Positions 27,320 through 36,425 are shown, numbered from the stretch's first letter. The stretch: 64,000 nt of DNA from Streptomyces sp. V1I1 (GCF_030817355.1 NZ_JAUSZH010000001.1:4217001-4281000); one strand, 5' to 3'. Notes: generated from the letters alone by a model not told the origin. A program made the numbers and translations.

Positions 27320-27849
27320 TAGCGGACGGTCTCCAGCACCTCGGCCGCGCCCAGCGAGTCCGCGATCTCCGCCAAAGCGTCCGTGTCCAGTGCCAGCAGC
27401 TCCTTCTCCGACAGCCCCAGGTCCGTGAGGATGAAGCGGTCGCCGACCGGTCCCGCGGGCACCAGCTCGCCGACCGGGGCGGACTCGCCCTCCTCGTCGT
27501 CCTCGTCCGGCTCTCCGTCTTCCGTGCCGTCGAGGTCCAGCGCGTCCAGATCGTCGGCCGGGTCGTCATCGTCCCCGCCGAGCAGTTCATTGGTGAGGAT
27601 TTCCCCGTACGAGGAACGCGCGGCCGCGGCCGCGTCCGAGACGAAGATACGAGGATCCTCCTCGCCCTCGACCCGGATGATCCCGAACCAAGCGTCCTCC
27701 TGCTCGATGTAGACGAGCACCGTGTCCTCGTCCACCGAGGCCTCGCGGGCCAGGTCGGTCAGATCCGACAGGGTCTCCACATCGTCGAGCTCTGTGTCGC
27801 TCGCTTCCCACCCGTCTTGAGTGCGCGCGAGCAGTGCGGCGAAGTACAC
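27319..27849 (-). CDS. tRNA adenosine deaminase-associated protein
   Basis: A 176-residue acidic protein that in actinobacteria is always paired with tadA (TIGR03941-type). It begins [30 protein letters not shown], contains [19 protein letters not shown] and an Asp/Glu-rich linker, and ends [31 protein letters not shown] prefer the GTG at 27849 because GGGAGAG precedes it and the family starts here; an ATG at 27972 would add 41 poorly conserved residues. Stop and tadA start overlap by one base, implying coupled translation. Biochemical role unknown. Confidence 0.85.
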   Translation of the reverse strand: MYFAALLARTQDGWEASDTELDDVETLSDLTDLAREASVDEDTVLVYIEQEDAWFGIIRVEGEEDPRIFVSDAAAAARSSYGEILTNELLGGDDDDPADDLDALDLDGTEDGEPDEDDEEGESAPVGELVPAGPVGDRFILTDLGLSEKELLALDTDALAEIADSLGAAEVLETVR

Positions 27850-27991
27850 CGTGACTCTCCCACTGATCAGAGGTGTGACGACCGGCGGTGCAAATGCTCT
27901 GTGCCCCGCCCACTCGGAATCGTGGCAGAAACCAAGCCGATGCGAGAGGTCTTCCGTCGTTGCGTCGGCCATCAGTTCTCACCACGACCGG

Positions 27992-28183
27992 TTACCAGCG
28001 GAAGGTCCGCATGCGCATCTGCTGGCGCATCCGGGCCGCTCGGGCCCGCCGTGGCTGGACGCGGTCGCGCAGTGCCTTGGCCTCATTGAGCTCGCGGAGG
28101 AAATGGGCGCGTCGCCGCCTGCGCTCCGCATCGCTCTCGGTTTCTATGTCGTACTGCTCAGGATCAGGCTCTGGCTTCGGCAT
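27992..28183 (-). CDS. Small basic conserved protein divergent from upp
   Basis: A 63-residue, strongly charged helical protein: [20 protein letters not shown], then [16 protein letters not shown] and a C-terminal [18 protein letters not shown]. Small, very basic and lying between upp and the tadA pair. Nothing in the sequence assigns a function; nucleic-acid contact is possible from charge alone. Confidence 0.65.
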   Translation of the reverse strand: MPKPEPDPEQYDIETESDAERRRRRAHFLRELNEAKALRDRVQPRRARAARMRQQMRMRTFRW

Positions 28184-28215
28184 CGGCCACACACCACCCC
28201 ACGGCTGGGTCCGTA

Positions 28216-28252
28216 CTCCCCCTCGGCCCTGCGGCCTGGGGGTACCCCCACC
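28216..28252 (-). repeat. Dispersed palindromic repeat, copy 3 (intergenic)
   Basis: On the minus strand this reads GTGGGGGTACCCCCAGGCC ... GAGGGGGAG, the same element as 15571-15607 and 20312-20347, here in the gap between the small basic gene and upp. Confidence 0.65.
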
Positions 28253-28303
28253 ACTTTCCCTCCGGACCCTCCCTTGATGCGAGCCCGGGCTACTGTTGGC
28301 GCC

Positions 28304-28939
28304 ATGCGGATCCATGTCGTCGACCACCCGCTGGTGGCGCACAAACTCACCACGCTGCGCGACAAGCGCACCGATTCCCCGACCTTCCGGCGGCTCGCCG
28401 ACGAGCTGGTCACCCTGCTCGCGTACGAGGCCACCAGGGATGTGCGCACCGAGCAGGTGGACATCGAGACCCCGGTCACCGGGACGACGGGCGTGAAGCT
28501 CTCGCACCCGCGCCCGCTGGTCGTGCCGATCCTGCGGGCCGGCCTGGGCATGCTCGACGGCATGGTGCGGCTGCTGCCGACCGCCGAGGTGGGTTTCCTC
28601 GGGATGATCCGCAACGAGGAGACCCTTGAGGCGTCGACGTACGCGACCCGGATGCCGGAGGACCTCTCCGGCCGCCAGGTGTACGTCCTGGACCCGATGC
28701 TGGCCACCGGCGGCACGCTCGTCGCGGCGATCCGGGAGTTGATCAAGCGCGGCGCGGACGACGTGACCGCGGTCGTGCTGCTGGCGGCGCCTGAGGGCGT
28801 CGAGGTGATGGAGCGCGAGCTGGCGGGCGCGCCGGTCACGGTCGTCACCGCCTCGGTCGACGAGCGGCTCAACGACAACGGCTACATCGTGCCGGGGCTC
28901 GGCGACGCGGGCGACCGGATGTACGGCACGGCGGACTAG
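28304..28939 (+). CDS. upp: Uracil phosphoribosyltransferase
   Basis: A 211-residue PRTase that makes UMP from uracil and PRPP (pyrimidine salvage). The PRPP-binding loop reads [18 protein letters not shown], and the uracil-binding C-terminus reads [41 protein letters not shown] and [14 protein letters not shown] are also typical. The ATG at 28304 gives the usual family length. It converges on a LytR_C gene with a 1-base gap. Confidence 0.96.
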   Translation: MRIHVVDHPLVAHKLTTLRDKRTDSPTFRRLADELVTLLAYEATRDVRTEQVDIETPVTGTTGVKLSHPRPLVVPILRAGLGMLDGMVRLLPTAEVGFLGMIRNEETLEASTYATRMPEDLSGRQVYVLDPMLATGGTLVAAIRELIKRGADDVTAVVLLAAPEGVEVMERELAGAPVTVVTASVDERLNDNGYIVPGLGDAGDRMYGTAD

Positions 28940-28940
28940 T

Positions 28941-29573
28941 TCAGCACTTCCTGGAGGGCGCGGGCACGGGGTTGGCCAACGTGGCCAGGGCCGCGTCCGC
29001 GTCCTTCGGCGCGTCCAGGGTCTTGAAGGCCGTGCCGAGGATCAGGTCGACGTCAGGGGTCGTGCGGGCGTCGATCTTGGTCGTGGCGTCCTTCAGCTGG
29101 GTGCCGAGCACCGAGAAGGGGCCGTTGGTGGCCGCCGGCGCGCCCAGCAGTATCGCGGTGCCTGGGATCTTCTTGTCGTACTCCGCCGGGGCATTGCCCA
29201 CCTTGCCGATGGCGAAGCCGCGCTTCTTCAGCTCGTCGGCGGCCGCCTTGGCGAGGCCGCTGCGAGGAGTCGCGTTGTAGACGTTCACCGTGATCTGGCC
29301 CGGCTTGAGCGTCACGGGCCGCACGGGCGCGCCGGACGGCTTGGGTGAGGGCTTGCAGTCCGTCGTGCGGACGGCCGCGGACGTGCTCTTGCCGTTGCCG
29401 GTGAAGACGTCGATGAGCTGCAGCGTTCCCCAGCCGGCCAGGCCGAGGGCGATCACCGCGGCAACGGCTGCCACAACGATCCTGCCGCGGTTGCGCGGGC
29501 GTCGCATTCGGGGGTACCTGTCGCCCGTGATGCGGTACTTTCCGCCCATGCCGGGGGGAGTGAGCATGCTCAT
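28941..29573 (-). CDS. LytR C-terminal-domain membrane protein
   Basis: A 210-residue protein with a short cytoplasmic basic segment, one TM helix (VVAAVAAVIALGLAGWGTLQLI, about residues 33-54) and an external LytR_C domain: GQITVNVYNATPRSGLAKAAADELKKRGFAIGKVGNAP. The domain occurs alone or attached to LCP enzymes that link polymers to peptidoglycan; here it is alone, so an accessory envelope role is inferred. Confidence 0.85.
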   Translation of the reverse strand: MSMLTPPGMGGKYRITGDRYPRMRRPRNRGRIVVAAVAAVIALGLAGWGTLQLIDVFTGNGKSTSAAVRTTDCKPSPKPSGAPVRPVTLKPGQITVNVYNATPRSGLAKAAADELKKRGFAIGKVGNAPAEYDKKIPGTAILLGAPAATNGPFSVLGTQLKDATTKIDARTTPDVDLILGTAFKTLDAPKDADAALATLANPVPAPSRKC

Positions 29574-29686
29574 GGGCGCAGCGTAGTGCGGCCTGGTGCC
29601 GATGCCTACTAAATGATCAACCGATTGCGTCCGTACGGTCCCGAAAGGGCCCGAAAGGGTCAGTCGGCGACCGTGGCCGCTCCGGC

Positions 29687-29983
29687 TCAGCCCAGCTCGA
29701 GAACGCGGGCGTGCAGCACCTGGCGCTGCTGCAGCGCGGCGCGCACGGCGCGGTGCAGGCCGTCCTCGAGGTAGAGGTCACCCTGCCACTTCACGACATG
29801 GGCGAAGAGGTCGCCGTAGAACGTGGAGTCCTCGGCGAGCAGCGTTTCGAGATCGAGCTGGCCCTTGGTGGTCACGAGCTGATCGAGGCGGACCGGGCGC
29901 GGCGCGACATCCGCCCACTGCCGGGTGCTTTCCCGGCCGTGGTCGGGATACGGCCGCCCGTTACCGATGCGCTTGAAGATCAC
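29687..29983 (-). CDS. Conserved actinobacterial protein with ParB/sulfiredoxin-like DGxHR motif
   Basis: A 98-residue protein starting MIFKRIGNGRPYPDHGREST, with ARPVRLDQLVTTKGQLDLETL-like middle and LYLEDGLHRAVRAALQQ near the end. DG-x-HR with the preceding hydrophobic strand is the nucleotide-binding signature of the ParB-N/Srx fold. I recall some databases calling such proteins VapB-like antitoxins, but no toxin gene adjoins it. Function unknown. Confidence 0.7.
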   Translation of the reverse strand: MIFKRIGNGRPYPDHGRESTRQWADVAPRPVRLDQLVTTKGQLDLETLLAEDSTFYGDLFAHVVKWQGDLYLEDGLHRAVRAALQQRQVLHARVLELG

Positions 29984-30078
29984 ACGGAAAGCCTACCGGT
30001 CAAGCGGCTCCTGGCGCAGCCACGCAGCGCCAGTGCAATGTTGATCAAAATGACGCAAACCCGGAATAGGGGGGTGTC

Positions 30079-30177
30079 ATGAGCGTCACCGAGCAGCCGC
30101 CGACCGCGCCGGAACGGACACGCCCGCGCCTACGGCCGGGCGGGTCGGGACGGGCGGGACGGCCGCGCCGGCGCTGA
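30079..30177 (+). CDS. Possible very small basic peptide
   Basis: ATG at 30079 follows a GGGGGG run and opens 32 codons (MSVTEQPPTAPERTRPRLRP then Gly/Arg-rich). A hairpin terminator at 30184-30216 follows the stop closely. Composition is low-complexity, so this may be a chance frame; spacing of ribosome site and terminator is the only support. Confidence 0.3.
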   Translation: MSVTEQPPTAPERTRPRLRPGGSGRAGRPRRR

Positions 30178-30183
30178 ACGTGC

Positions 30184-30216
30184 ACTTCCCCTACGCCCGC
30201 AGGACGTAGGGGAAGT
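30184..30216. terminator. Perfect 12-bp hairpin terminator
   Basis: ACTTCCCCTACG and its exact complement flank a 9-nt loop, between a possible small peptide and the convergent aminopeptidase gene. Confidence 0.8.
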
Positions 30217-30257
30217 GTTCTCACGAGTTTCAGTCTCTTGGGGGTCCCCCGGACCGG

Positions 30258-31817
30258 TTACTCGGTCACTTCGTGGCCGTGACCGTCGTGCAGGCCGCCG
30301 CCGCTGCCCGCGTCGCCGTCCGTCGGGACGGTGACCACCGGCTTGCGCAGCGAGCTCAGGTCATGGGCGTAGGTACCCACCGCGTTGGCGATGACGCCGA
30401 TGTTGACGGCGAACGCCTTCATGTCGATGTTGCTGATCGTGTCGCACTTGGCGTGGTAGCAGGAGTCGTACGCGACGCCCGCCGTGCCGCCGAACTTCTC
30501 CGCCTGCTTGTCGGTCTTGATGCCCTCCGCGCCCGTGAACGTGCCACCGGACGGGATGCCGACCTCGATGAACGGGCCGTAGTCGGAGCGGCCGGTGAAG
30601 TCCGTGCCCTCGTGCGGCGTGCCCCGCTTGTCGAGGAATTCATTGATGTCGCGCTCGAGTTGGGCAGAGCCGACCGGGCCGGGACCCGCCCCCACGCCGT
30701 CCGAGTCGTCGCCGTCGTAGACGAAGAGCCCGTAGTTCGGCGAGGCGATCATGTCGAAGTTCAGGTAGAGCTTGATCTCCTGCTTGCCCAGGGAGCTCAG
30801 CTGCGCGACGTACGCCTCCGAGCCGAGCAGGCCGTTCTCCTCCGCCGACCACCAGGCGAAGCGGACCTTGTTGGCGGGCTTCGACTTGGACTTGGCGAGT
30901 TCCTGGGCGACTTCGAGGAGTCCGGCGGAGCCGGAGCCGTTGTCGTTGATGCCGGGGCCCGCGGTCACCGAGTCGAGGTGTGAGCCCAGCATCACGGTGT
31001 TGGCCGCGTTGCCGCCGCGGGTCTCCGCGATGACGTTGTTGGTGACGCGCTTCTGCTGCAGCTGGCGGATCTCGAAGGAGATGCTCACCGGGCCCGTGGC
31101 GAGGTCGGCGGCGAGCTTCTCGCCCTCCGCCTTGGTGATTCCGCCGGTCGGTATCTTGCCGGTGGCCGAGTCGCCCAGGGTGCCGGCGAGCGCGCCGTCG
31201 GCGTTGTTGTAGATGATCGCGCCGGCCGCGCCCGCGTCTGCCGCGGCTGCCTGCTTCGCGCCGAAGGTGCAGCCGCCGCGCTTGATCAGCGCGATCTTGC
31301 CGGTGAAGGTCCCCGACGCGTAGTCGGCGGGCTCGCAGCCGGTCGTCTCGTCCACGGGCACCGCGGCCAGATCGGCCTTGATGCCGCCCACCGGCGTGGA
31401 CTTGGTGTACGTCATCGCCTTGATCTCGATGTCGCGCGGCGCGGGCGTGAGCACCGAGAGCTTCTCGGCCTGTGTCTCGGTGTAGATGAAGTCGAACTGG
31501 TGGTACGAGACGTCGTAGCCGGACTTCTTCAGCTGCTGGTAGACGTAGGCGGCGGAGGCGTCGTGCCCCAGCGTGCCCGCGGCCCGGTGGCCGCCCGTCG
31601 TGTCGGCTATCTGCTGGAACTTCTGCAGATGCTTGTAGGCGTCCGTGGCGGACGACTTTTCGACCAGCTTCCTGGCCAGCTTCGACGCGTCCTTCGCCGC
31701 CTGCTCGCCAGGGCTGTGGCGGTGCGCGACGGAGGGGGAGGCGGATGCCAGCAGGAGCGGGGTCGCGAGTGCGGCGGCGGCCATGGTGGCCACGGCTCTG
31801 CGATGGGTTGCCTTCAC
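30258..31817 (-). CDS. Secreted M28-family aminopeptidase with PA domain
   Basis: A 519-residue exported zinc peptidase. The signal peptide (to about residue 31, SPSVAH) is followed by the first half of the peptidase domain, an inserted PA domain (about 135-255: GKIALIKRGGCTFGAKQAAAADAGAAGAIIYNN) and the two-zinc catalytic domain. Visible ligands and catalytic residues: GSHLDS, INDNGSGS, WWSAEENGLLGS, FTGRSDYGPF and CYHAKCDTI. Relatives such as Streptomyces aminopeptidase S trim N-terminal residues of extracellular peptides. The tail is His-rich (GGGLHDGHGHEVTE). Confidence 0.93.
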   Translation of the reverse strand: MKATHRRAVATMAAAALATPLLLASASPSVAHRHSPGEQAAKDASKLARKLVEKSSATDAYKHLQKFQQIADTTGGHRAAGTLGHDASAAYVYQQLKKSGYDVSYHQFDFIYTETQAEKLSVLTPAPRDIEIKAMTYTKSTPVGGIKADLAAVPVDETTGCEPADYASGTFTGKIALIKRGGCTFGAKQAAAADAGAAGAIIYNNADGALAGTLGDSATGKIPTGGITKAEGEKLAADLATGPVSISFEIRQLQQKRVTNNVIAETRGGNAANTVMLGSHLDSVTAGPGINDNGSGSAGLLEVAQELAKSKSKPANKVRFAWWSAEENGLLGSEAYVAQLSSLGKQEIKLYLNFDMIASPNYGLFVYDGDDSDGVGAGPGPVGSAQLERDINEFLDKRGTPHEGTDFTGRSDYGPFIEVGIPSGGTFTGAEGIKTDKQAEKFGGTAGVAYDSCYHAKCDTISNIDMKAFAVNIGVIANAVGTYAHDLSSLRKPVVTVPTDGDAGSGGGLHDGHGHEVTE

Positions 31818-31971
31818 AGAGGTCCTTCCCGGTGTGTACGAGGTTGAGGGGAAGTTAGCGATCTCTGCGGGTTCTGTGAACAGATGTGCCTCAACTCACG
31901 GCGCATTTCATCGCATTGACACCAGGACGTGATGCATCCACTTCAACACGCCGAGCGAGCACAGCGGAACG

Positions 31972-32559
31972 TCAGGTCTCTTCGGCCGCCTTTGCGGCGC
32001 GCTTCGCCTCCTGCTTGTACGCGCGCACCTTGGCCAGCGACTCCGGCCCGGTGATGTCGGCGGCCGAGCGGTACGAGCCCTTCTCGCCGTACGCCCCGGC
32101 CGCCTCGCGCCAGCCCTTGGGCTGCACCCCGAACTGCTTGCCCAGCAGCGCCAGGAAGATCTTCGCCTTCTGCTCGCCGAAGCCCGGCAGCGCCTTCAGC
32201 CGCGCCAGCAACTCGTCGCCGGTCGCCACATCGCGCCAGATGGCGCTGACATCGCCGTCGTAATTGTCGACCAGGTACTGGCACAGTTGCTGCACCCGCT
32301 TGGCCATGCTTCCCGGGTAGCGGTGGACGGCGGGCTTCTGCTTCAGCAGTTCGGCGAAGGCATCGGGGTCGTACGAGGCGATCCGGGCGGCGTCGAGATC
32401 GTCGCTGCCCATGCGCTGCGCGATGGTGTACGGGCCGGAGAACGCCCACTCCATTGGGACCTGCTGGTCGAGCAGCATGCCGACGAGGACGGCGAGCGGA
32501 CTGCGGCCGAGCAGTTCGTCGGCCTCGGGCTGCTGGGCGAGATGAATCGTGGGGCTCAT
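31972..32559 (-). CDS. HhH-GPD base-excision DNA repair family protein
   Basis: A 195-residue protein of the EndoIII/AlkA superfamily. The helix-hairpin-helix appears as LKALPGFGEQKAKIFLALLGKQFG. Early residues PLAVLVGMLLDQQVPMEWAF match the all-helical lyase fold. No Fe-S cysteine cluster is present. The ATG at 32559 is chosen by family start (MSPTIHLAQQPEADELLGRSP). Substrate lesion unknown. Confidence 0.85.
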   Translation of the reverse strand: MSPTIHLAQQPEADELLGRSPLAVLVGMLLDQQVPMEWAFSGPYTIAQRMGSDDLDAARIASYDPDAFAELLKQKPAVHRYPGSMAKRVQQLCQYLVDNYDGDVSAIWRDVATGDELLARLKALPGFGEQKAKIFLALLGKQFGVQPKGWREAAGAYGEKGSYRSAADITGPESLAKVRAYKQEAKRAAKAAEET

Positions 32560-32710
32560 GTCCCGATGATCGCCCGGCCGTGGGCGCGCCGCCAGTAATC
32601 GTCGGCCGACTCGCCAGTCGGATCTGACCGGACGCAGTCGGAGCGGTGCCCTCGCGGGTTCCCGGCGGGGGCGCTGTTCTTCCTCACAGCGCCGGGGGGT
32701 TCGCCTCGCG

Positions 32711-32733
32711 TCCATACCCCCTTACGGTATGGA
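32711..32733 (+). promoter_or_regulatory. CsoR-like metal operator overlapping the start of the metal block
   Basis: A perfect inverted repeat with 8-bp arms TCCATACC / GGTATGGA and a 7-nt spacer (CCCTTAC) ends three bases before the first ATG of the operon. TACC ... GGTA with a C-tract is the shape of copper-responsive CsoR operators in actinobacteria. No csoR gene lies in the window. Confidence 0.6.
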
Positions 32734-32736
32734 CGC

Positions 32737-32928
32737 ATGAGGACTTCACGGATACCCGCGCCCCCGGCTCTGGTGGGGTTCGTGCTCCTGGTGCTCGCGC
32801 TGACGGCCGTCTCGTACGCGGTGGGGCGTGCCGTCGGTCCGGTGGCGCCGGGGCTGCACCGCGTCGAGGAGGGTCCCGACCGCATGCCCGGCATGCCCGG
32901 CATGCATGGCGCGGGGGAGGGCCGATGA
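32737..32928 (+). CDS. Small membrane peptide with Met/His-rich tail, first gene of the metal block
   Basis: A 63-residue protein: one TM helix (ALVGFVLLVLALTAVSYAVG) then a short tail ending DRMPGMPGMHGAGEGR. The spaced Met and His residues could bind Cu(I). Its stop overlaps the start of the P-type ATPase (ATGA), so the two are translated together. There is little room for a ribosome site between the operator and the ATG, so initiation may be leaderless or nearly so. Confidence 0.7.
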   Translation: MRTSRIPAPPALVGFVLLVLALTAVSYAVGRAVGPVAPGLHRVEEGPDRMPGMPGMHGAGEGR

Positions 32929-35210
32929 CGGACCTGCTGGTCGGCGGCATGACGTGCGCGGCGTGCGTGGCCCGGGTCGAGAAGAAGCTGAACCGCATCG
33001 ACGGGGTGAGAGCCACCGTCAATCTGGCCACCGGCCTGGCCCGGATCGCGCATCCGCCCGAGGTGGGCGAGGACGAGCTGATCTCCACGGTGGAACGTGC
33101 GGGCTACACCGCCCAGTTGCCGCCGCCACCGGCCGAGGAGACTTCCGACGACGACGAGGACGAGCGGGCCGAGGGCCGCGAGCGGCTGCTGATCACCGCC
33201 GTTCTGGCGATCCCGGTCCTGGTCCTGTCCATGGTCCCCGCCCTGCAGTTCGACTACTGGCAGTGGCTCTGCTTCAGTCTCGCGGGCCCCGTCGTCGTCT
33301 GGAGCTCCGAGCCTTTCCACGCCCGGGCGCTGCGGGGCCTGCGGCATGCCACGGCCACCATGGACACCCTCGTCTCGCTCGGTGTGATCGCGTCCTACCT
33401 CTGGTCCGTGTACGCCCTGTACTTCGGCGGCGCGGGCGATCCGGACATGCGGATGCCGTTCAGCTGGCTGCCCACCGCGGACGGCGGAACCGCGCATGTG
33501 TATCTGGAGGCCGCGGTCGGCGTTCCGCTCTTCGTCCTCACCGGCCGGTATCTGGAGGCGCGTGCCAGGCACGGCACCGGGTCCGCGCTCCGGGCGCTCA
33601 CCGAACTCGGAGCGAAGCACGTGGAGTTGAAGGGGAGCGGCAGCCGCCGTATCCCGGTGTCGGAGCTGCGGACCGGGCAGGAGTTCATGGTCCGGCCTGG
33701 CGAGAAGATCGCCACCGACGGGGTGGTGACCGAGGGCAGCTCGGCGCTGGATCTCTCCCTGGTCACCGGTGAGTCGACACCGGTGGAAGTGGGGCCCGGC
33801 TTTCGTGTGGTGGGTGGTGCCGTCAACTCCGGCGGGCTGCTCGTCGTCCGCGCGACCGCCGTCGGAGCCGACACCCAACTCGCCCGTATCACCCGGCTGG
33901 TCACCGATGCCCAGGCCGGCAAGGCGCGCATCCAGCGGCTCGCCGACGCGATCGCCGGGGTGTTCGTCCCGGCGATCGTGACGGTCGCGGCGTGCGTGCT
34001 CGGCTTCTGGCTCGGGGCCGGTGCCGAGCCGGAGGCGGCCGTCACCGCCGCGGTCGCCGTGCTCGTCGTGGCCTGCCCGTGCGCGCTGGGCCTTGCGACG
34101 CCCACCGCGTTCCTGGCGGCAACGGGGCACGGTGCGCAGCTCGGCGTACTGATCAAGGAGCCGGGCGCGCTGGAGCGGCTGCGCCGTGTCGACACCGCGG
34201 TCTTCGACAAGACGGGCACGCTCACCACGGGCCGTATGACGCTCGTCGAGACGGTGGTCGTCGAGGGTCTGGACACCGCGGCCGTGCTGCGTCTCGCGGG
34301 TGCGGTGGAGTACGGCTCCGAACACCCCATCGGCCGCGCCCTGGTGGCCGCCGCTCGCCAGCAGACCGGCGAGGACAAGCTGCCCGAGGTGGCCGGCTTC
34401 CGGGCCGTGCGGGGCGAGGGCGTGCACGGCCGGGTCGAGGGCCGGGAGATCTCCGTACGCAGTCCACGCGCGGCGGGCCCGCTCCCGGACGCCCTGCACA
34501 CCGGCCTGCTGCGCGCCGAGGAGGCAGGACACACGGCGGTCGTCGTCGAGATCGACTCCCGGCCCGTGGCTCTGCTCGCCGTCGGGGACACCGTGCGGCC
34601 CTCCAGCGGCGCCGCGGTGACCAAGCTGAAGCGCCTGGGCATCGAGCCGGTCCTGGTGACCGGCGACGGACCGGCCGCGGCGCGGGCGGTCGCCCGTGAG
34701 CTGAGCATCACCTCCGTGCACGCGGGCGTCAGCCCCGAGGGCAAGGCGGAGCTGGTCGCCTCGCTGCGCGCCGAGGGGCGGCACGTCGCGGTGATCGGCG
34801 ACGGCGTCAACGACGCGGCCGCCCTCGCATCCGCGGACCTCGGCATCACCATGGGCAGCGGCACTGACGCGGCGATCGGGGCCGCCGACATCACTCTCGT
34901 ACGGGAGGACATGGCGGCGGTCGTCGCGGCGGTACTCCTCACCCGCCGCACGCTCACCACGATCCGGGCCAATCTCGTCTGGGCCTTCGGCTACAACGTG
35001 GTCACCGTGCCGCTGGCCGCGACCGGCTGGCTCAACCCGATGTTCGCGGCGCTCGCGATGTCCGCCAGCTCCGTGCTGGTCGTCGGCAACAGCCTTCGGC
35101 TGCGCACCCACAGGTCCCAGCCACGCACCCGGCCCGCGAACCCCGCGCGCGTCACCCACCGTTCCGCCGCCGACGCCCGGAGGGGCTCCGATGACCTCAG
35201 CCTCCGCTGA
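32925..35210 (+). CDS. Heavy-metal P1B-type ATPase, copper type
   Basis: A 761-residue CopA-like pump. One N-terminal HMA domain binds Cu(I) through GGMTCAACV (Cys11, Cys14). The metal channel motif CPC is in VVACPCALGLATP. Catalytic Asp428 lies in FDKTGTLT, with TGES in the actuator, EHPIG and GDGVNDAAALASAD in the nucleotide and hinge parts. These are the features of Cu+ exporting P1B-1 ATPases. The start at 32925 (MTDLLVGG) overlaps the preceding gene by four bases. Confidence 0.93.
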   Translation: MTDLLVGGMTCAACVARVEKKLNRIDGVRATVNLATGLARIAHPPEVGEDELISTVERAGYTAQLPPPPAEETSDDDEDERAEGRERLLITAVLAIPVLVLSMVPALQFDYWQWLCFSLAGPVVVWSSEPFHARALRGLRHATATMDTLVSLGVIASYLWSVYALYFGGAGDPDMRMPFSWLPTADGGTAHVYLEAAVGVPLFVLTGRYLEARARHGTGSALRALTELGAKHVELKGSGSRRIPVSELRTGQEFMVRPGEKIATDGVVTEGSSALDLSLVTGESTPVEVGPGFRVVGGAVNSGGLLVVRATAVGADTQLARITRLVTDAQAGKARIQRLADAIAGVFVPAIVTVAACVLGFWLGAGAEPEAAVTAAVAVLVVACPCALGLATPTAFLAATGHGAQLGVLIKEPGALERLRRVDTAVFDKTGTLTTGRMTLVETVVVEGLDTAAVLRLAGAVEYGSEHPIGRALVAAARQQTGEDKLPEVAGFRAVRGEGVHGRVEGREISVRSPRAAGPLPDALHTGLLRAEEAGHTAVVVEIDSRPVALLAVGDTVRPSSGAAVTKLKRLGIEPVLVTGDGPAAARAVARELSITSVHAGVSPEGKAELVASLRAEGRHVAVIGDGVNDAAALASADLGITMGSGTDAAIGAADITLVREDMAAVVAAVLLTRRTLTTIRANLVWAFGYNVVTVPLAATGWLNPMFAALAMSASSVLVVGNSLRLRTHRSQPRTRPANPARVTHRSAADARRGSDDLSLR

Positions 35211-35706
35211 AGGCTCCGACGACCTCCCCGGGCCCCGGGCAGCCGTGGCCGCGGCCGTCTTGATCCCGGTGGCGGCCTGCGCCGTGACGCTCGCCCTGCT
35301 CACGGCCTACGTGACGAGCGGCGCGGCCGGCACCCCGCCCGCCGAGATCACCGTCACCCGCGCCCGCCTCGTCCAGCCGCTCCCGGACCGGGACACGGTG
35401 GCCTACATCGACCTGCGCAACACCGGCGGCACCGACGCCACCCTGGTATCGGTCGACGCCCCGCTGCTCGGCTCCCCCACCATGCTGGCCCGGGACGTCG
35501 AGACGGACGGCGCGGGCCGGATGGAGGCGGTGTCCGCGCTGAAGGTGCCCGCGGGCGGTGAGCTGAAGATGTCCCCGGCGGTGGGGGACGTGATGGTCGA
35601 GGACCCGCCGGAGCTGAAGCTGGGCGAGCGGGTCGAGTTCGTCCTGCGGTTCGGGGACGCGAGTACGGTGCGGGCGGTGGCGGTGGTGGTGCGGGCCGGG
35701 GAGTGA
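35191..35706 (+). CDS. PCu(A)C-like copper chaperone, membrane anchored
   Basis: A 171-residue protein with one N-terminal TM helix (about residues 20-43) and an external cupredoxin-like domain: AYIDLRNTGGTDATLVSVDAPLLGSPTM ... GRMEAVSALKVPAGGELKMSPAVGDVMV. The domain follows the PCu(A)C pattern (H-M-x10-M-x21-H-x-M), but both His positions are replaced while the Met residues remain. It overlaps the ATPase gene by 20 bases. A Met-only copper site or an altered metal preference is inferred. Confidence 0.78.
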   Translation: MTSASAEGSDDLPGPRAAVAAAVLIPVAACAVTLALLTAYVTSGAAGTPPAEITVTRARLVQPLPDRDTVAYIDLRNTGGTDATLVSVDAPLLGSPTMLARDVETDGAGRMEAVSALKVPAGGELKMSPAVGDVMVEDPPELKLGERVEFVLRFGDASTVRAVAVVVRAGE

Positions 35707-35789
35707 CCTGGTGCGGTCAGTGACCTGGCAAAGCGCGGGAACCGACCCGCCCCGTCGTCCGACTCCTCTCCCGTGACCTGGGAGGTGGA

Positions 35790-36425
35790 ATGGGCGGGCT
35801 GGACATCCGGATGCGCCACGTCGGCTGCCGGCACGGCCGCGTGGATGCCGTAAGCGGCGTCGATCTCGACGTCGCTGCCGGTGAGCGCGTGGCGCTGACC
35901 GGCACCAATGGATCCGGCAAGACCACGCTGCTGCGGGCCCTGCTCGGTCTGCACCGCACGGCCGACGGCGAGATCCTGGTCGGCGGGCGGCAGGCGCGTA
36001 CGGCCGCCGAGTGGGCATGGCGGCGGCGGGCGTGTGCGTGGATTCCGCAGAAGCCCGCGGCCGGGCGGTTCCCGCTGCAAGCAGGGGAGTTGCTGGCGAG
36101 CAGCGGAGCTCCCGCGGAGTCGGCGGACGCCGCGGAGAAGCTGGGCGTTGGGCAGCTGGCCCGGCGGCCGCTGCACACCCTGTCCGGGGGGCAGTTGCAG
36201 CGTATGTATCTGGCGCGGGCGGTCGGTTCCGTCGCCGCCGGGGCCGGAGTGCTGCTGGCCGACGAGCCCACCGCCGCGCTCGACTTCGCCGGTCAGGAAG
36301 AGGCGGCCGACGTACTGCTGGCGCTGCCCGCGACCCTCGTCGTGGTGACCCACGACCGGGCGCTGGCCGACCGCTGTGAGCGGGTGCTCGAGATGGCCGC
36401 CGGGCGGCTGCGGGAGGCCGGATGA
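35790..36425 (+). CDS. Metal ABC transporter, ATP-binding protein
   Basis: A 211-residue ATPase of the zinc/manganese (ZnuC/TroB) class: Walker A TGTNGSGKTTLL, signature TLSGGQLQRMYLARAV, Walker B GVLLADEPTAALDF, H-loop VVTHDR. GGGAGG precedes the ATG. The permease starts inside the stop codon (ATGA). Situated 83 bases after the PCu(A)C-like gene, it may belong to the same transcript. Confidence 0.92.
   Translation: MGGLDIRMRHVGCRHGRVDAVSGVDLDVAAGERVALTGTNGSGKTTLLRALLGLHRTADGEILVGGRQARTAAEWAWRRRACAWIPQKPAAGRFPLQAGELLASSGAPAESADAAEKLGVGQLARRPLHTLSGGQLQRMYLARAVGSVAAGAGVLLADEPTAALDFAGQEEAADVLLALPATLVVVTHDRALADRCERVLEMAAGRLREAG

Noticed and set aside
29687..29983. Part of a toxin-antitoxin pair
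   Set aside because: No toxin gene adjoins and the DGxHR motif fits a ParB/Srx-like fold better.
32556..35303. Open frame of over 900 codons antisense to the copper ATPase
   Set aside because: The ATPase motifs on the plus strand are unambiguous; the antisense product is Arg/Gly/His noise.
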